Below are positions 30,780 to 40,276 of a DNA stretch of 64,000 bases, in pieces (position 1 is the first letter of the stretch; every line of letters starts with the position of its first letter). The translations under genes and the position numbers were made by a program. Source of the DNA: Gilliamella sp. App4-10 (lineage in GTDB: Bacteria > Pseudomonadota > Gammaproteobacteria > Enterobacterales > Orbaceae); assembly GCF_001690495.1 (NCBI RefSeq), contig NZ_LZGS01000046.1, forward strand, positions 1 to 64,000, written 5' to 3'. The notes below the pieces were generated by a model. The model did not search any database and had not been told where the DNA came from. It saw only the letters and a program-made list of their open reading frames with translations.

Positions 30780-32483
30780 ATGTTCTATCTTAAACGTAAA
30801 TTGATAAAGTATTATTGCCTTATTGTATTTTTAGTGGTAGGTCAACCAGCCTTTGCTGTAGAAAATTTAACGCAAAAATTAGAGGCTGGAGCAGTGGCTT
30901 CACCTGATTATTATGGTGCAATCGCTGCACAAGAAATGTTAAAAAAAGGCGGAAATGCGGCTGATGCTGCTGTGGCTACCGCTTTTGCTCTTGCTGTTAC
31001 CTATCCCGAAGCGGGTAATATTGGTGGTGGGGGCTTTATGACCCTTTGGATGGATGGTCAGCCTTATTTTATTGATTATCGAGAAATTGCCCCTAATAAA
31101 GCTGATAGAGATATGTATCTTGATGAACATAAAAATGTGATCCCTAATTTGAGTTTATATTCTTACAAAGCATCGGGCGTGCCAGGAACAGTTGCCGGTA
31201 TGTGGGCAGTACATCAACGTTTTGGTAAATTATCTTGGAAAGAGGTGATGGCACCGGCTATTCGATTTGCCAATGAAGGGTTTACTGTAGATAAACAGTT
31301 AGTTAAACGTTATCAAGAAGTAGCCGAGCTTGCACCTGCTAATGGTCACTTTAAGCAATACTTTGGTGCTATGCAAGCAGGAAAAATATTTAAACAGCCC
31401 GAACTTGGCAAAGTATTAGCGCGTATAGCAAACCAAGGTAGTGATGGATTTTATAAAGGTGAAACCGCTAAATTAATCGCACAACAGATGGAAAAAAATG
31501 ATGGTTTAATTACTGAAAATGATTTAGCTAATTATCAGGCTAAATGGCGAGATCCTTTAGTTGCTAAATGGCAAGATATGCAAATTGTTACCGCCCCTCC
31601 GCCAAGTTCAGGTGGCGTAGGTTTAATTCAACTCTTATTAATGAAACAAGCTCTTGCAAATGAGTTCAAAGATGTGAAAGTGAATTCAGCACAGTATGTT
31701 CACTTATTAGCAGAAATAGAAAAACGTGTTTTTGCTGATCGGGCTGAATATATGGGGGATCCTGATTTTATCAGGGTACCTGTTACTCAGTTAATTGATG
31801 CTAATTATTTGATGCAAAGAGCTAAGCAAGTTAATCCAAAAGCCATTTCGATTACTGAACAAGTTAAACCTGGTTTAGACAATAATCGCGAAAAATTACA
31901 GACAACGCATTTTTCTATTGTGGATAAATGGGGCAATGCGGCATCTAATACATATACGCTCAATGGCTGGTTTGGTTCGGCGGTTGTAATAGAAGGCACT
32001 GGTATTATACTCAATAATGAAATGGATGATTTTAGCAGTAAACCAGGTGTTGCTAATCAGTTTGGTGTTGTGAGCAAAGATGCTAATGCAATCGAGCCAA
32101 ATAAACGCCCTTTATCTTCTATGACGCCAAGTATATTTATTAAAAATAATGATGTTGCAATGGTTATTGGTACGCCGGGCGGTTCAAGGATTTTTACTTC
32201 TATCTTTCAAGTAGTAACGAATGTCTTTGATAACCATATGTCATTACAAGCAGCAATAGATGCTCCGCGTTATCATCATCAATTATTACCAACTAATCTT
32301 ATCTTTATTGAGCGTTTTCAAAATAAAGTACCAGAAGATTTAAAAGATCAACTCAAACAGATGGGGTATCAGTTTAAGCAGCAAGATTTTAGCGGTGATA
32401 TTCAAGCCATAAAAATCACTGACAATAAACCCGAAGCGGTGTCAGATATCCGGGGTAGAGGTAAATCAATTATTATTAACTAG
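30780..32483 (+). CDS. ggt: Gamma-glutamyltransferase, periplasmic
   Basis: A 567-residue precursor that self-cleaves into two subunits. The signal peptide ends at PAFA-VENL. The catalytic threonine is the second T in QTTHFSIVD (about residue 376). The binding motif GTPGGSRIFT and the substrate-facing YMGDPDFI are present. I chose ATG 30780, which has AGGAGA six bases upstream and gives a proper signal peptide; a GTG at 30741 would add 13 residues before it. Role: hydrolysis or transpeptidation of glutathione and gamma-glutamyl compounds to supply amino acids. Confidence 0.95.
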   Translation: MFYLKRKLIKYYCLIVFLVVGQPAFAVENLTQKLEAGAVASPDYYGAIAAQEMLKKGGNAADAAVATAFALAVTYPEAGNIGGGGFMTLWMDGQPYFIDYREIAPNKADRDMYLDEHKNVIPNLSLYSYKASGVPGTVAGMWAVHQRFGKLSWKEVMAPAIRFANEGFTVDKQLVKRYQEVAELAPANGHFKQYFGAMQAGKIFKQPELGKVLARIANQGSDGFYKGETAKLIAQQMEKNDGLITENDLANYQAKWRDPLVAKWQDMQIVTAPPPSSGGVGLIQLLLMKQALANEFKDVKVNSAQYVHLLAEIEKRVFADRAEYMGDPDFIRVPVTQLIDANYLMQRAKQVNPKAISITEQVKPGLDNNREKLQTTHFSIVDKWGNAASNTYTLNGWFGSAVVIEGTGIILNNEMDDFSSKPGVANQFGVVSKDANAIEPNKRPLSSMTPSIFIKNNDVAMVIGTPGGSRIFTSIFQVVTNVFDNHMSLQAAIDAPRYHHQLLPTNLIFIERFQNKVPEDLKDQLKQMGYQFKQQDFSGDIQAIKITDNKPEAVSDIRGRGKSIIIN

Positions 32484-32564
32484 TTGATTTTTTTAATAGT
32501 ATATAGTGATGTACAATAACTCAATGATTTTATCTGGCCTGTTATTGTACCGAAAAGAGATAAT

Positions 32565-32595
32565 AAAAAACCCGTTTTTATTAACGGGTTTTTTA
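32565..32595. terminator. Bidirectional terminator ggt / rplI
   Basis: Stem AACCCGTT / AACGGGTT with loop TTTATT, preceded by AAAA and followed by TTTT. It serves the convergent ggt and rpsF-rplI operons. Confidence 0.92.
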
Positions 32596-32612
32596 TTTGT
32601 ATTGAGTGATAA

Positions 32613-33062
32613 TTATTCAGAAATAATTTCAACAATAAGTTTGGCAAATGCTTCGCTGTGTACTTGGAAGAACACTTCGTGTTCGCCAGTAGTACGCAGT
32701 ACACCATTTGGCAGGCGAACTTCACTTTTTGATACTTGAATACCGCGTGCTTTAACTGCATCTGCGATATCACGAGTACCGATTGAACCAAATAATTTGC
32801 CTTCATCACCAGCTTTAGAAGTGATAGTGACTTTACCAAGTGCATTAATTTCAGCAACGCGTTGTTCAGCGGCTTTTAATGTCTCAGCAAGTTTTGCTTC
32901 TAATTCAGCACGACGAGCTTCAAAAAATTCGATATTCTTTTTAGTCGCTGCTACTGCTTTACCTTGTGGAATCAAAAAGTTACGCGCATAACCCGCTTTA
33001 ACATTAACTTGATCACCTAAGCTGCCTAAATTAGCAACTTTATCGAGTAGAATAATTTGCAT
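32613..33062 (-). CDS. rplI: 50S ribosomal protein L9
   Basis: A 149-residue bL9. The N-terminal [30 protein letters not shown] is unmistakable (here cited in part: [15 protein letters not shown]), the central connecting helix (about 42-75) and the C-terminal domain follow. Last gene of the rpsF operon. Confidence 0.98.
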   Translation of the reverse strand: MQIILLDKVANLGSLGDQVNVKAGYARNFLIPQGKAVAATKKNIEFFEARRAELEAKLAETLKAAEQRVAEINALGKVTITSKAGDEGKLFGSIGTRDIADAVKARGIQVSKSEVRLPNGVLRTTGEHEVFFQVHSEAFAKLIVEIISE

Positions 33063-33084
33063 TATATGTTCCCTCTGTTGCTAA

Positions 33085-33312
33085 TTACTGATGGTTATCA
33101 GTGTATGGTAATAATGCCAAGTAACGAGCGCGTTTGATAGCGCGAGCTAATTGACGTTGATATTTTGCACTTGTACCAGTAATACGACTTGGTACAATTT
33201 TACCACTTTCTGTGATATAGCTTTTTAATAAAGAAACATCTTTATAATCAATTTCTTTAACGCCTTCTGCAGTAAAACGGCAGAATTTGCGACGACGGAA
33301 ATAACGTGCCAT
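33085..33312 (-). CDS. rpsR: 30S ribosomal protein S18
   Basis: A 75-residue bS18 with the conserved [29 protein letters not shown] and [14 protein letters not shown] blocks. 22 bp upstream of rplI and 4 bp downstream of priB. Binds S6 in the 30S platform. Confidence 0.98.
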   Translation of the reverse strand: MARYFRRRKFCRFTAEGVKEIDYKDVSLLKSYITESGKIVPSRITGTSAKYQRQLARAIKRARYLALLPYTDNHQ

Positions 33313-33316
33313 TTGG

Positions 33317-33625
33317 CTATTCTCCTAATAGTTTAACTTGGTCAGCGTGTAAAACAAGTTGACTTGTTTTGTTACGTTTAGTGTGGGTGCTTATAAATCC
33401 ACTAACTGAAACTTTGCTGCCTTTTTTTATGTAACTTAACTCGTGATGTCCACTAGCAATCACTGGCATGATGCACCATGCTTGCCTTGTGAGTTCTGCT
33501 TCAATTTGCTCAGACACATGTTCTAGATAAAATTGACAGTGTGAGATCCCACTTGGACTGATTTTTCGTATCGGAGTTTTTTTAACAATACCCGATAACA
33601 TTAAACGATTATTCGTTAGAATCAT
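33317..33625 (-). CDS. priB: Primosomal replication protein N (PriB)
   Basis: A 102-residue single-stranded-DNA-binding OB-fold protein needed for PriA-dependent replication restart. [27 protein letters not shown] and [10 protein letters not shown] align with E. coli PriB. The reading frame is open from 33673, but the start that aligns with PriB is ATG 33625, which overlaps the end of rpsF by 17 bp. Order rpsF-priB-rpsR-rplI is conserved. Confidence 0.94.
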   Translation of the reverse strand: MILTNNRLMLSGIVKKTPIRKISPSGISHCQFYLEHVSEQIEAELTRQAWCIMPVIASGHHELSYIKKGSKVSVSGFISTHTKRNKTSQLVLHADQVKLLGE

Positions 33626-33992
33626 CGTCCATATTTGCTTCGTTAAAATCTTCTTCAGAACCACGACGTTCATCTTTAGCTTTTAACATAGGCGAAGTTT
33701 CAGTTACAGCGTGTTTGGTGCGCATAATTAAACTGCGAATTACTGCATCATTGAAACGGAAGTTATCTTCAAGTTCGTTAACAGCTTCTTGAGTTGCTTC
33801 AACATTCATCAACACATAATGTGCTTTGTGCAGTTTTTCGATAGGATAGGCTAATTGACGACGACCCCAATCTTCTAAACGATGGATTTTACCACCATCA
33901 GTGGTTAACGTACCAGTATAACGTTCAATCATACCCGGTACTTGTTCACTTTGATCTGGGTGAACCATAAATACTATTTCGTAATGACGCAT
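33609..33992 (-). CDS. rpsF: 30S ribosomal protein S6
   Basis: A 127-residue bS6. [19 protein letters not shown], the [17 protein letters not shown] block and the acidic C-terminal tail ([14 protein letters not shown]), which is the substrate for glutamate ligation in some bacteria, are all present. First gene of its operon. Overlaps priB. Confidence 0.98.
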   Translation of the reverse strand: MRHYEIVFMVHPDQSEQVPGMIERYTGTLTTDGGKIHRLEDWGRRQLAYPIEKLHKAHYVLMNVEATQEAVNELEDNFRFNDAVIRSLIMRTKHAVTETSPMLKAKDERRGSEEDFNEANMDDDSNE

Positions 33993-34015
33993 TATCGCTC
34001 CCTACGGATTAATCA

Positions 34016-34050
34016 GCTTTCTGTCGGGGCAACCGCAACCCATTGAAAGC
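34016..34050 (-). promoter_or_regulatory. Candidate S6:S18 autoregulatory leader hairpin
   Basis: On the minus strand the leader of rpsF has a closing stem GCTTTC / GAAAGC and an inner GGG / CCC stem with the loop TTGCGGTTG, with CCGA just after the CCC. This resembles the known rpsF leader structure where the S6:S18 complex binds a bulged CCG and represses the operon. I see the stems directly; the regulatory assignment rests on position and resemblance. Confidence 0.6.
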
Positions 34051-34471
34051 AAGGAACATGAAAATAGGCGGTTGAAATCGACGAGGCATTATATATCAAC
34101 TTATTATATTTGACAAACGAATATACCAAGATTATTTGAGGGTTTGTATTACGTTTTTATAAAGAAAACTTCTTGTATTTATATTGGTTTTTAACAGAGG
34201 ATATGGTTTGATCTTACATCTAAAATGGAAAGCAAAAAATTTATTAAAAATCAAATTGATATCTGACGAATTTCAATATTGATTAACTATTTTACAAACT
34301 ATCAAAAACATTTAAATAATAAATAAAATTAACTCGTTTCTAGAAGAATTTTTATATAAAAATGTATTTTAAAATGTAACGATTTCTATACATTTTTGCT
34401 ATTAAAATATGTTATGCTTGTACATACATGTCAATTTTACGCATAGAAGTTTGTATAAAAGGAGAAGTTTG
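34051..34471. other. Divergent intergenic region rpsF-hinT
   Basis: AT-rich; contains the promoters of the rpsF operon and hinT and no gene I can recognise. Confidence 0.5.
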
Positions 34472-34819
34472 ATGGCTCAGGAAACTATTTTTAGCAAAAT
34501 TATTCGAAGAGAAATCCCTGCTGATATCGTTTTTCAGGATGACAAAGTTACGGCATTTCGTGATATTTCTCCTCAAGCGCCGACACATATTTTAATTATT
34601 CCTAACAAACTTATTCCAACTGTTAATGATATTAAAGAAGAAGATGAAGTCATTCTTGGGCATATGATGGTTGTTGCTGCCAAAATTGCAGCACAAGAAG
34701 GTATTGATGAAAGTGGTTATCGTTTAATCATGAATTGTAATAAAGATGCTGGGCAAGAAGTTTTTCATCTACATATGCACCTATTAGGTGGTAAAAATTT
34801 AGGTCGATTAATAGGTTAA
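34472..34819 (+). CDS. hinT: HIT-family purine nucleoside phosphoramidase
   Basis: A 115-residue Hint-type protein that hydrolyses AMP-lysine and related phosphoramidates. The histidine triad is in [12 protein letters not shown], near the C-terminus. Start at ATG 34472, with AAAGGAG upstream; the frame is open 21 codons further upstream but that part has no family similarity. E. coli HinT is 119 residues. First gene of hinT-lpoB-nagZ-tyrR. Confidence 0.95.
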   Translation: MAQETIFSKIIRREIPADIVFQDDKVTAFRDISPQAPTHILIIPNKLIPTVNDIKEEDEVILGHMMVVAAKIAAQEGIDESGYRLIMNCNKDAGQEVFHLHMHLLGGKNLGRLIG

Positions 34820-34826
34820 ATATTAT

Positions 34827-35456
34827 ATGAAACAGATAAAACGTCTATTTGTTATTAGTGCAATGACTTGTGTATTAGCAGGTTGTCATCTTATTAGTCA
34901 TTCCCCAAAAGTTGAAGTAAAACCGTCCGTTGATGTCACTGAACCTGATGATACAGAGGTGATTGAAACGCCGCCTCAGATCGTTAAACAAACTGATTGG
35001 AACACAATATTATCACCATTTGTAAATAAAATATTACACGTGTCACTTTCAAATAATGACAATAAAATTATTTTAATTAGTGACATTCAAAATCGTAGTG
35101 GTGATTATCTTGTAACAAATCAAATTGATGACGTATTACATCAATTAATGAATAAACAAAATATGTTTACAGTTGTCAATAGGCAGTCAACAAACCAAGC
35201 TAAACAAGCGTTAGGTATTTCGGCTGATGATAAGTTTGTGTCACGTGGTAAGATGATAGGGTTAGCTAAATCAATCAATGCTGGATATGTGCTATTTACA
35301 ACTATATATAAAGTACCAACTGAGAGTAATGATGCTAATCTTTCAGTCGAATTGCTATCAACACAAAGCGGAGAAATCTTAACAAGAGTGACATCGAAAG
35401 ACTTCTCTTCACAACAAAATACTAATAAAGATAACGTTTCAGAGGCACATGAATAA
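34827..35456 (+). CDS. lpoB: Penicillin-binding protein activator LpoB
   Basis: A 209-residue outer-membrane lipoprotein that activates PBP1B. Signal peptide with lipobox VLAGC (Cys19), a proline/acid-rich linker (about 22-60), and the LpoB domain, with VNRQSTNQAKQALGISADDKFVSRGK in the middle (cited in parts). Lies between hinT and nagZ, as in the E. coli ycfF-ycfL-lpoB-thiK-nagZ block but without ycfL and thiK. It stops directly before the nagZ ATG. Confidence 0.88.
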   Translation: MKQIKRLFVISAMTCVLAGCHLISHSPKVEVKPSVDVTEPDDTEVIETPPQIVKQTDWNTILSPFVNKILHVSLSNNDNKIILISDIQNRSGDYLVTNQIDDVLHQLMNKQNMFTVVNRQSTNQAKQALGISADDKFVSRGKMIGLAKSINAGYVLFTTIYKVPTESNDANLSVELLSTQSGEILTRVTSKDFSSQQNTNKDNVSEAHE

Positions 35457-36500
35457 ATGGGACCATTATTGATTGATGTCGAAGGTACTTCATTAACCAA
35501 TGAAGATAAAGTGCTTTTGAAAAATCCATTGATTGCAGGGGTGATTTTATTTAGTCGTAATTATCAAGATCAAGCTCAATTAATGGCATTGATAAAACAG
35601 ATTCGAGCGGCTTCTTCACAGCGTTTATTAATTTCGGTCGATCATGAAGGTGGACGTGTTCAGCGGTTTAGAGAGGGATTTACGGCGATTCCTCCTGCGC
35701 AATCGTTTGCAGCCCTTAATAATCTTGAGCAAGCTAAGTCATTAGCCTTTGATGCCGGCTGGGTACTTGCTATGGAACTCATTGCCTTTGATATCGATCT
35801 TAGCTATGCACCTGTTTTAGATTTAGGTCATGACTGCTTAGCTATTGGTACACGTTCGTTTCATCAAGATACCAATATCGCTTATCAAGTTGCTTCCGCT
35901 ATGATTGATGGTATGCATGTAGCAGGTATGAAAACAACGGGTAAACATTTTCCGGGACATGGTCATGTGATTGCTGACTCGCATAAAGAAACGCCCATTG
36001 ATGATCGTAAAAAATCGTTGATTGAACATGATATGCAAATATTTGCTAAGCTTATTGCTGATAAAAAACTCGATGCGATTATGCCTGCTCATGTTATCTA
36101 TCCTGCTTTTAATAATAAACCGGCTAGTGGTTCATCGTATTGGCTTAAAACAGTACTTCGCGAGCAATTGCATTTTGATGGTGTCATCTTTTCTGATGAT
36201 TTATCAATGGAAGGTGCTTCAATAATGGGCAATTATGCCGAGCGAGCACAAGCGGCATTATCCGCAGGCTGTGATCTGCTTTTGGCTTGTAACAATAGAC
36301 AAGGGACGTTAGCTATTTTAGACCAATTGACTGCATTAGATAGGGTTCATCCTGTAACATCAGATAAAGCAAAACGTTTACTAACCAATACAAAAATGAC
36401 TTATTCAGAATTAACGAAAAGTTCTGAGTGGCAACATCGACGAGATAATTTAGTAAAACTTAGTGAAAAGTGGGCAAATTATGCAAGTAGCAATCATTGA
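35457..36500 (+). CDS. nagZ: Beta-N-acetylhexosaminidase NagZ
   Basis: A 347-residue cytosolic GH3 enzyme that removes N-acetylglucosamine from anhydro-muropeptides in peptidoglycan recycling. Key motifs: DHEGGRVQRFREGF near the N-terminus, KHFPGHGHV with the catalytic histidine loop, and FSDDLSMEGA with the nucleophilic aspartate. The ATG abuts the lpoB stop codon (TAA-ATG), so translation is coupled. The tail overlaps the start of tyrR by about 20 bp. Confidence 0.96.
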   Translation: MGPLLIDVEGTSLTNEDKVLLKNPLIAGVILFSRNYQDQAQLMALIKQIRAASSQRLLISVDHEGGRVQRFREGFTAIPPAQSFAALNNLEQAKSLAFDAGWVLAMELIAFDIDLSYAPVLDLGHDCLAIGTRSFHQDTNIAYQVASAMIDGMHVAGMKTTGKHFPGHGHVIADSHKETPIDDRKKSLIEHDMQIFAKLIADKKLDAIMPAHVIYPAFNNKPASGSSYWLKTVLREQLHFDGVIFSDDLSMEGASIMGNYAERAQAALSAGCDLLLACNNRQGTLAILDQLTALDRVHPVTSDKAKRLLTNTKMTYSELTKSSEWQHRRDNLVKLSEKWANYASSNH

Positions 36501-37722
36501 AATTGATAATAACCAACATCTGGTTGCGTATAATCATGTCGCTAAGGCATTATTGCCTAATCATGCTTTAGTATTAAATCAACCTTTTGATTATCAAAAG
36601 ATCTTCAATCTTGATAATATAATCAATATAGATGAACAAGATGATACGATCATAGTTTTAAACTCTCAGCATGTTTTATTGCAAAGAGTAATGGGATCGT
36701 CTAAAACCCTATTTATTTTACAATCAATTGATTATCTAAAAAAACGATTATCAAAAATCAAAGTAGTGGGTGGGCATGCTTTTGATATTTTTGCCACCGA
36801 AAGTTTGGTTATGCAAAAACTCATTGCTCAAGCTAAAGCCTTTTCTATACAACGCGAACCATTATTAATATCTGGAGAAACTGGCACAGGTAAAGATTTA
36901 CTGGCTAATGCTTGCCATCAATATAGTCCACGCGGTGATCAAACCTTTCTAGCATTAAACTGTGCAGCCATGCCTGATGATGTGGTCGAAAGTGAATTAT
37001 ATGGCCATGCAGCAGGCGCCTATCCTGGTGCTATTGAGAATAAAAAAGGCTTTTTTGAGCAAGCTAATGGTGGTTCTGTATTGCTTGATGGTATTGATGA
37101 AATGTCTTTTCAAATGCAAACCAAATTACTTCGTTTTATTAATGATGGTTATTTTCGCCGTGTGGGCGATGATAATGAAGTCTATGTTGATGTAAGAATT
37201 ATTTGTGCAACAAAGGTCGATTTAGCCGAGTTGGTCGAACAAGGTAAATTTAGAAAAGATCTTTACTACAGACTGAATGTGTTGTCGCTTAATTTACCTT
37301 CTTTACAAGAGCGTAAAGATGATATTGCGCTACTTACTCATATTTTTGTCAATGAATTTGCCAATAAACAAGGCATCACTCCACCAAGGATTGATCATAA
37401 TGTGATTGATTATTTGATAGGTTATTCATGGCCTGGGAATGTAAGACAACTAAAAAATATCCTCTATTCAGCATTAGCGCAATTAACCTCGCCGATATTA
37501 ACTGTCAAAGATATTGTGTTACCAACTTCAGCCACATCGCAATTATCATGGGTTAGCAATATTGAAAATAAAACCCTTGATGAAATGACTAAACAATTTG
37601 AGAAAGAAATCTTATTAAAATTATATGACCAATATCCAAGTTCAAGAAAACTCGCCAAAAGGCTAGGCGTATCACACACGGCGATTGCGAATAAGCTGAG
37701 GGATTATAGGATAGGACGGTAA
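36481..37722 (+). CDS. tyrR: TyrR-type transcriptional regulator, N-terminally short
   Basis: About 413 residues (ATG 36481; a GTG at 36463 would add six). A PAS-like N-terminal part of about 100 residues precedes a sigma54-type AAA+ domain and a C-terminal HTH (SSRKLAKRLGVSHTAIANKLRDY), which is near-identical to E. coli TyrR. The N-terminal ACT domain of E. coli TyrR (513 residues) is missing. Walker A is intact (SGETGTGKD), but Walker B reads LLDGIDE where LLDEIGE is expected, so the catalytic Glu is a Gly. Unlike E. coli TyrR it keeps a GAFTGA-like loop, GAYPGA. It should regulate aromatic amino acid genes. Overlaps nagZ by about 20 bp. Confidence 0.88.
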   Translation: MQVAIIEIDNNQHLVAYNHVAKALLPNHALVLNQPFDYQKIFNLDNIINIDEQDDTIIVLNSQHVLLQRVMGSSKTLFILQSIDYLKKRLSKIKVVGGHAFDIFATESLVMQKLIAQAKAFSIQREPLLISGETGTGKDLLANACHQYSPRGDQTFLALNCAAMPDDVVESELYGHAAGAYPGAIENKKGFFEQANGGSVLLDGIDEMSFQMQTKLLRFINDGYFRRVGDDNEVYVDVRIICATKVDLAELVEQGKFRKDLYYRLNVLSLNLPSLQERKDDIALLTHIFVNEFANKQGITPPRIDHNVIDYLIGYSWPGNVRQLKNILYSALAQLTSPILTVKDIVLPTSATSQLSWVSNIENKTLDEMTKQFEKEILLKLYDQYPSSRKLAKRLGVSHTAIANKLRDYRIGR

Positions 37723-38311
37723 TAAATTAGATTAAAAAAGTTCGAATCTAATTAATAAATTTGAATATTATTTGTGGAAGGCTTGATTTACTCTTAAAAT
37801 GTAGGAAACCCCATTGTTGTTTATTGTAATTTGCGTAACTACTATGGTTATAGTGAATGAATATATTTAAAAAAACAAAATTAACTGCCTATATTGTGAA
37901 ACAATATTAAAAATTACTTCACAAAGAAAAAATACACATTGTAGACTATGTATATTATAACGTATTAAGTTAGATTACGGCTTATTTGCGTCTTATTCAC
38001 AAGGCAAGGTGTTACAAAGCAATGTATTGTTACAATTTCTTCTACCATTAGAAGTACTTATTCTGATACTTGATGTGAATATTAATGTGTGTCCGCAAGT
38101 GCTTATCTATTTAAAAACATATTTAATATAATATAATACAAATCAATAAGTTATAGTATGCTTTACAAGTAATTTGGGTAAAGCACTTTATGAGTTTGTA
38201 GCGGATAATTTTATAATTAAGTTTAAAAAATGGTTATTTTCTAACGGCTAAATAATTGCATTCTGCTTTAGGCTATTTAGCTTCTGTTGAATTTGCCAAC
38301 AAATTAAATAT
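37723..38311. other. Long intergenic stretch after tyrR
   Basis: About 590 AT-rich bases. The longest open piece I noticed (about 43 codons near 38000-38130) has no recognisable similarity. No RNA gene or clear terminator seen. Confidence 0.45.
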
Positions 38312-40071
38312 ATGTTATTTTGTATAACATATCGCAAAAAAAAAGTAAAATATGAAGTGAAATTAATACTGGCTTTTTTGTTCCTAATACCAATCAGTGC
38401 AATAGTGGAACATACATTAATTGCGCCCAGGATAGAGGGTTTTGGTGTTTGTGAGTTAGCCATAAATAAGGGAATTTCCAGTTCTAATGAAGCTTTGCTT
38501 ATTGCGAGTCTATTAATGTGACCTCAGCTTCCTTTCTTGAAAAGAAACTATCAATGTTTGGAAATTTTAAGAGTGTAAATGGTAAATTTCAAATAAGCTA
38601 TGTTATATCTTTACCTCTCTTGTGCTATGCTGTTATGGAACAAAAAGGCGAAATTAAAATAAATAAAAAGAAGATAAGTTATCAGTTAAAATTATTAAAA
38701 GACAGCATGTTGCCAGTAGTTATTTATCTTTTTTCTAACTACTTCAGTGTAAGTTAAAGTGCCTATATTGAAGATATGATTGCAAAATTAGATAGCAGAA
38801 GTTTAATGCAACTTAGTGATGGAACTATTCCTTTGGATAAATATTTTGCAAGCAGAATATATCCGTGGTCTATTAATTCAAACCAATCACTTGTTGATAA
38901 GGTTAGAAAAGCGTCATTAAATGAAATCTTAACGCAAATATGTGAAATGAGTCCCTCCGGTAAAAATAAAATTCGATCAGTTATTACTCTTAGCTCAGTT
39001 CGCTATACTTTTCATAATGTTTGGGGGAGTATAGGGTATAAAGAAAAAATGCAATTAACTGATTATTCAACGGACTCCATTAAGCGTTTTCGATTCTATT
39101 TAATTAATAAATATAAAACAAACAATAAATTAAATGATAAATTAACTTTAAATTTTAACTTTTTTGATGAGATTGCTTCTCTTTCTAAAAATATAATGAA
39201 AGATGATTTAAATAAATTTTTCGAACCTCTGAATTATGACTCTTCAGGTAAGCTTACTCTCTACAGTTGGGCCGATTTAGGGAAAAACAAATCATCTAAA
39301 ATAAAAATTTATGCTGATATTGGGTTTAATATGATGGTTGTTTATCAAGCGATACCAACGCTTGAAACTTCAGTTGTTAGATATCGTTATTATTTAGATT
39401 TTCGTAATATGAGCCATGGCATCTATTCAGTTGATAGACCTGTTCAATTCTCAGTTGAAAATAAAATACTATTTTGGTATGTCTATCCGAGGTCTTTAAC
39501 GGCTGTTTATTATAATCCTTTTTCTGAAGATTTTTATAATTCCAAAGAAAATGAAGTTAAAAGTGAAATTTCCGATTATGCTGACATAGTTCGTGCTTCA
39601 TGTATTGGTAAAGAAAAAACTTTTTCACATCAGATTGAACCAGTATAAAATGGAGATTGGCATGAAGAGAAAATGACGACTGAAGATTTACAAAAAATAA
39701 ATGGTCCTTACAATATAGGTTCCAATTCCGACAGATTTTCATTTTATAGTGATTATACCTTTGATTGGTTCAAACAATCAAAAATTAATAAGTATGACAT
39801 ACCCGAAGCTCATCCTATGGCTAATAATGCAGATATAATAAAAAAGGCAATTTTACGCCATCATGATAACGGGACTGTATTTGTCGTTTCTCATTATGTT
39901 GATATTGCCTCTGATTCTTTTGAAGAAGATAGAAATCATGCTAAATTTAAAATTGAGATAGATAATAAAGAATACAATTCAAATGTATATTTTGATACTA
40001 TTTATAATAAGTATAATTTATATCAGTTAATTAAGTCGTTAGATGGATTTAAAATATTTTGTAGTAAGTAA
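38312..40071 (+). pseudogene. Broken unrecognised gene with two in-frame TAA codons
   Basis: The 5' segment (38312-38521) encodes a basic start and a hydrophobic anchor (KLILAFLFLIPISAIV), then a frame change between about 38490 and 38521. From 38518 a single frame runs to 40071 (about 518 codons), interrupted only by TAA at 38755-38757 and TAA at 39646-39648. The three pieces (79, 290 and 132 residues) look coding, rich in aromatic residues, for example RYRYYLDFRNMSHGIYSV and VVSHYVDIASDSFEED. I do not recognise the family. The likeliest reading is one recently inactivated membrane-anchored protein of about 580 residues; separate small genes or sequencing errors are alternatives. Confidence 0.6.
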
Positions 40072-40276
40072 AATTTAGGTAAATATTATAAATGATCATT
40101 TATAGAAACGTTTTTTATTTCAATTAGTATTAATGTTTATCAATTTTTGTTTCTTAGTTAATGAGTAACCAATTGAATAGTTAACATAATTTATATTTAA
40201 TTAAACAATATTAATGGGAATTTATTTTAATTTTAGTGTATATATTATCGAGTAATAACCGCACGGCTACTAATTT

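Noticed and set aside
32480-32857. Minus-strand ORF of 125 codons overlapping rplI and the ggt/rplI terminator
   Set aside because: It lies in another frame of rplI, which is certain, and contains the terminator.
34409-34471. Upstream start for hinT
   Set aside because: The extra 21 residues have no family match; AAAGGAG precedes ATG 34472.
38755-39648. TAA stop codons read through as a recoding signal or alternative genetic code
   Set aside because: All surrounding intact genes, such as sstT, chaB, ggt and nagZ, end at normal TAA, so a changed code is excluded. Local readthrough cannot be ruled out but pseudogenisation is simpler.
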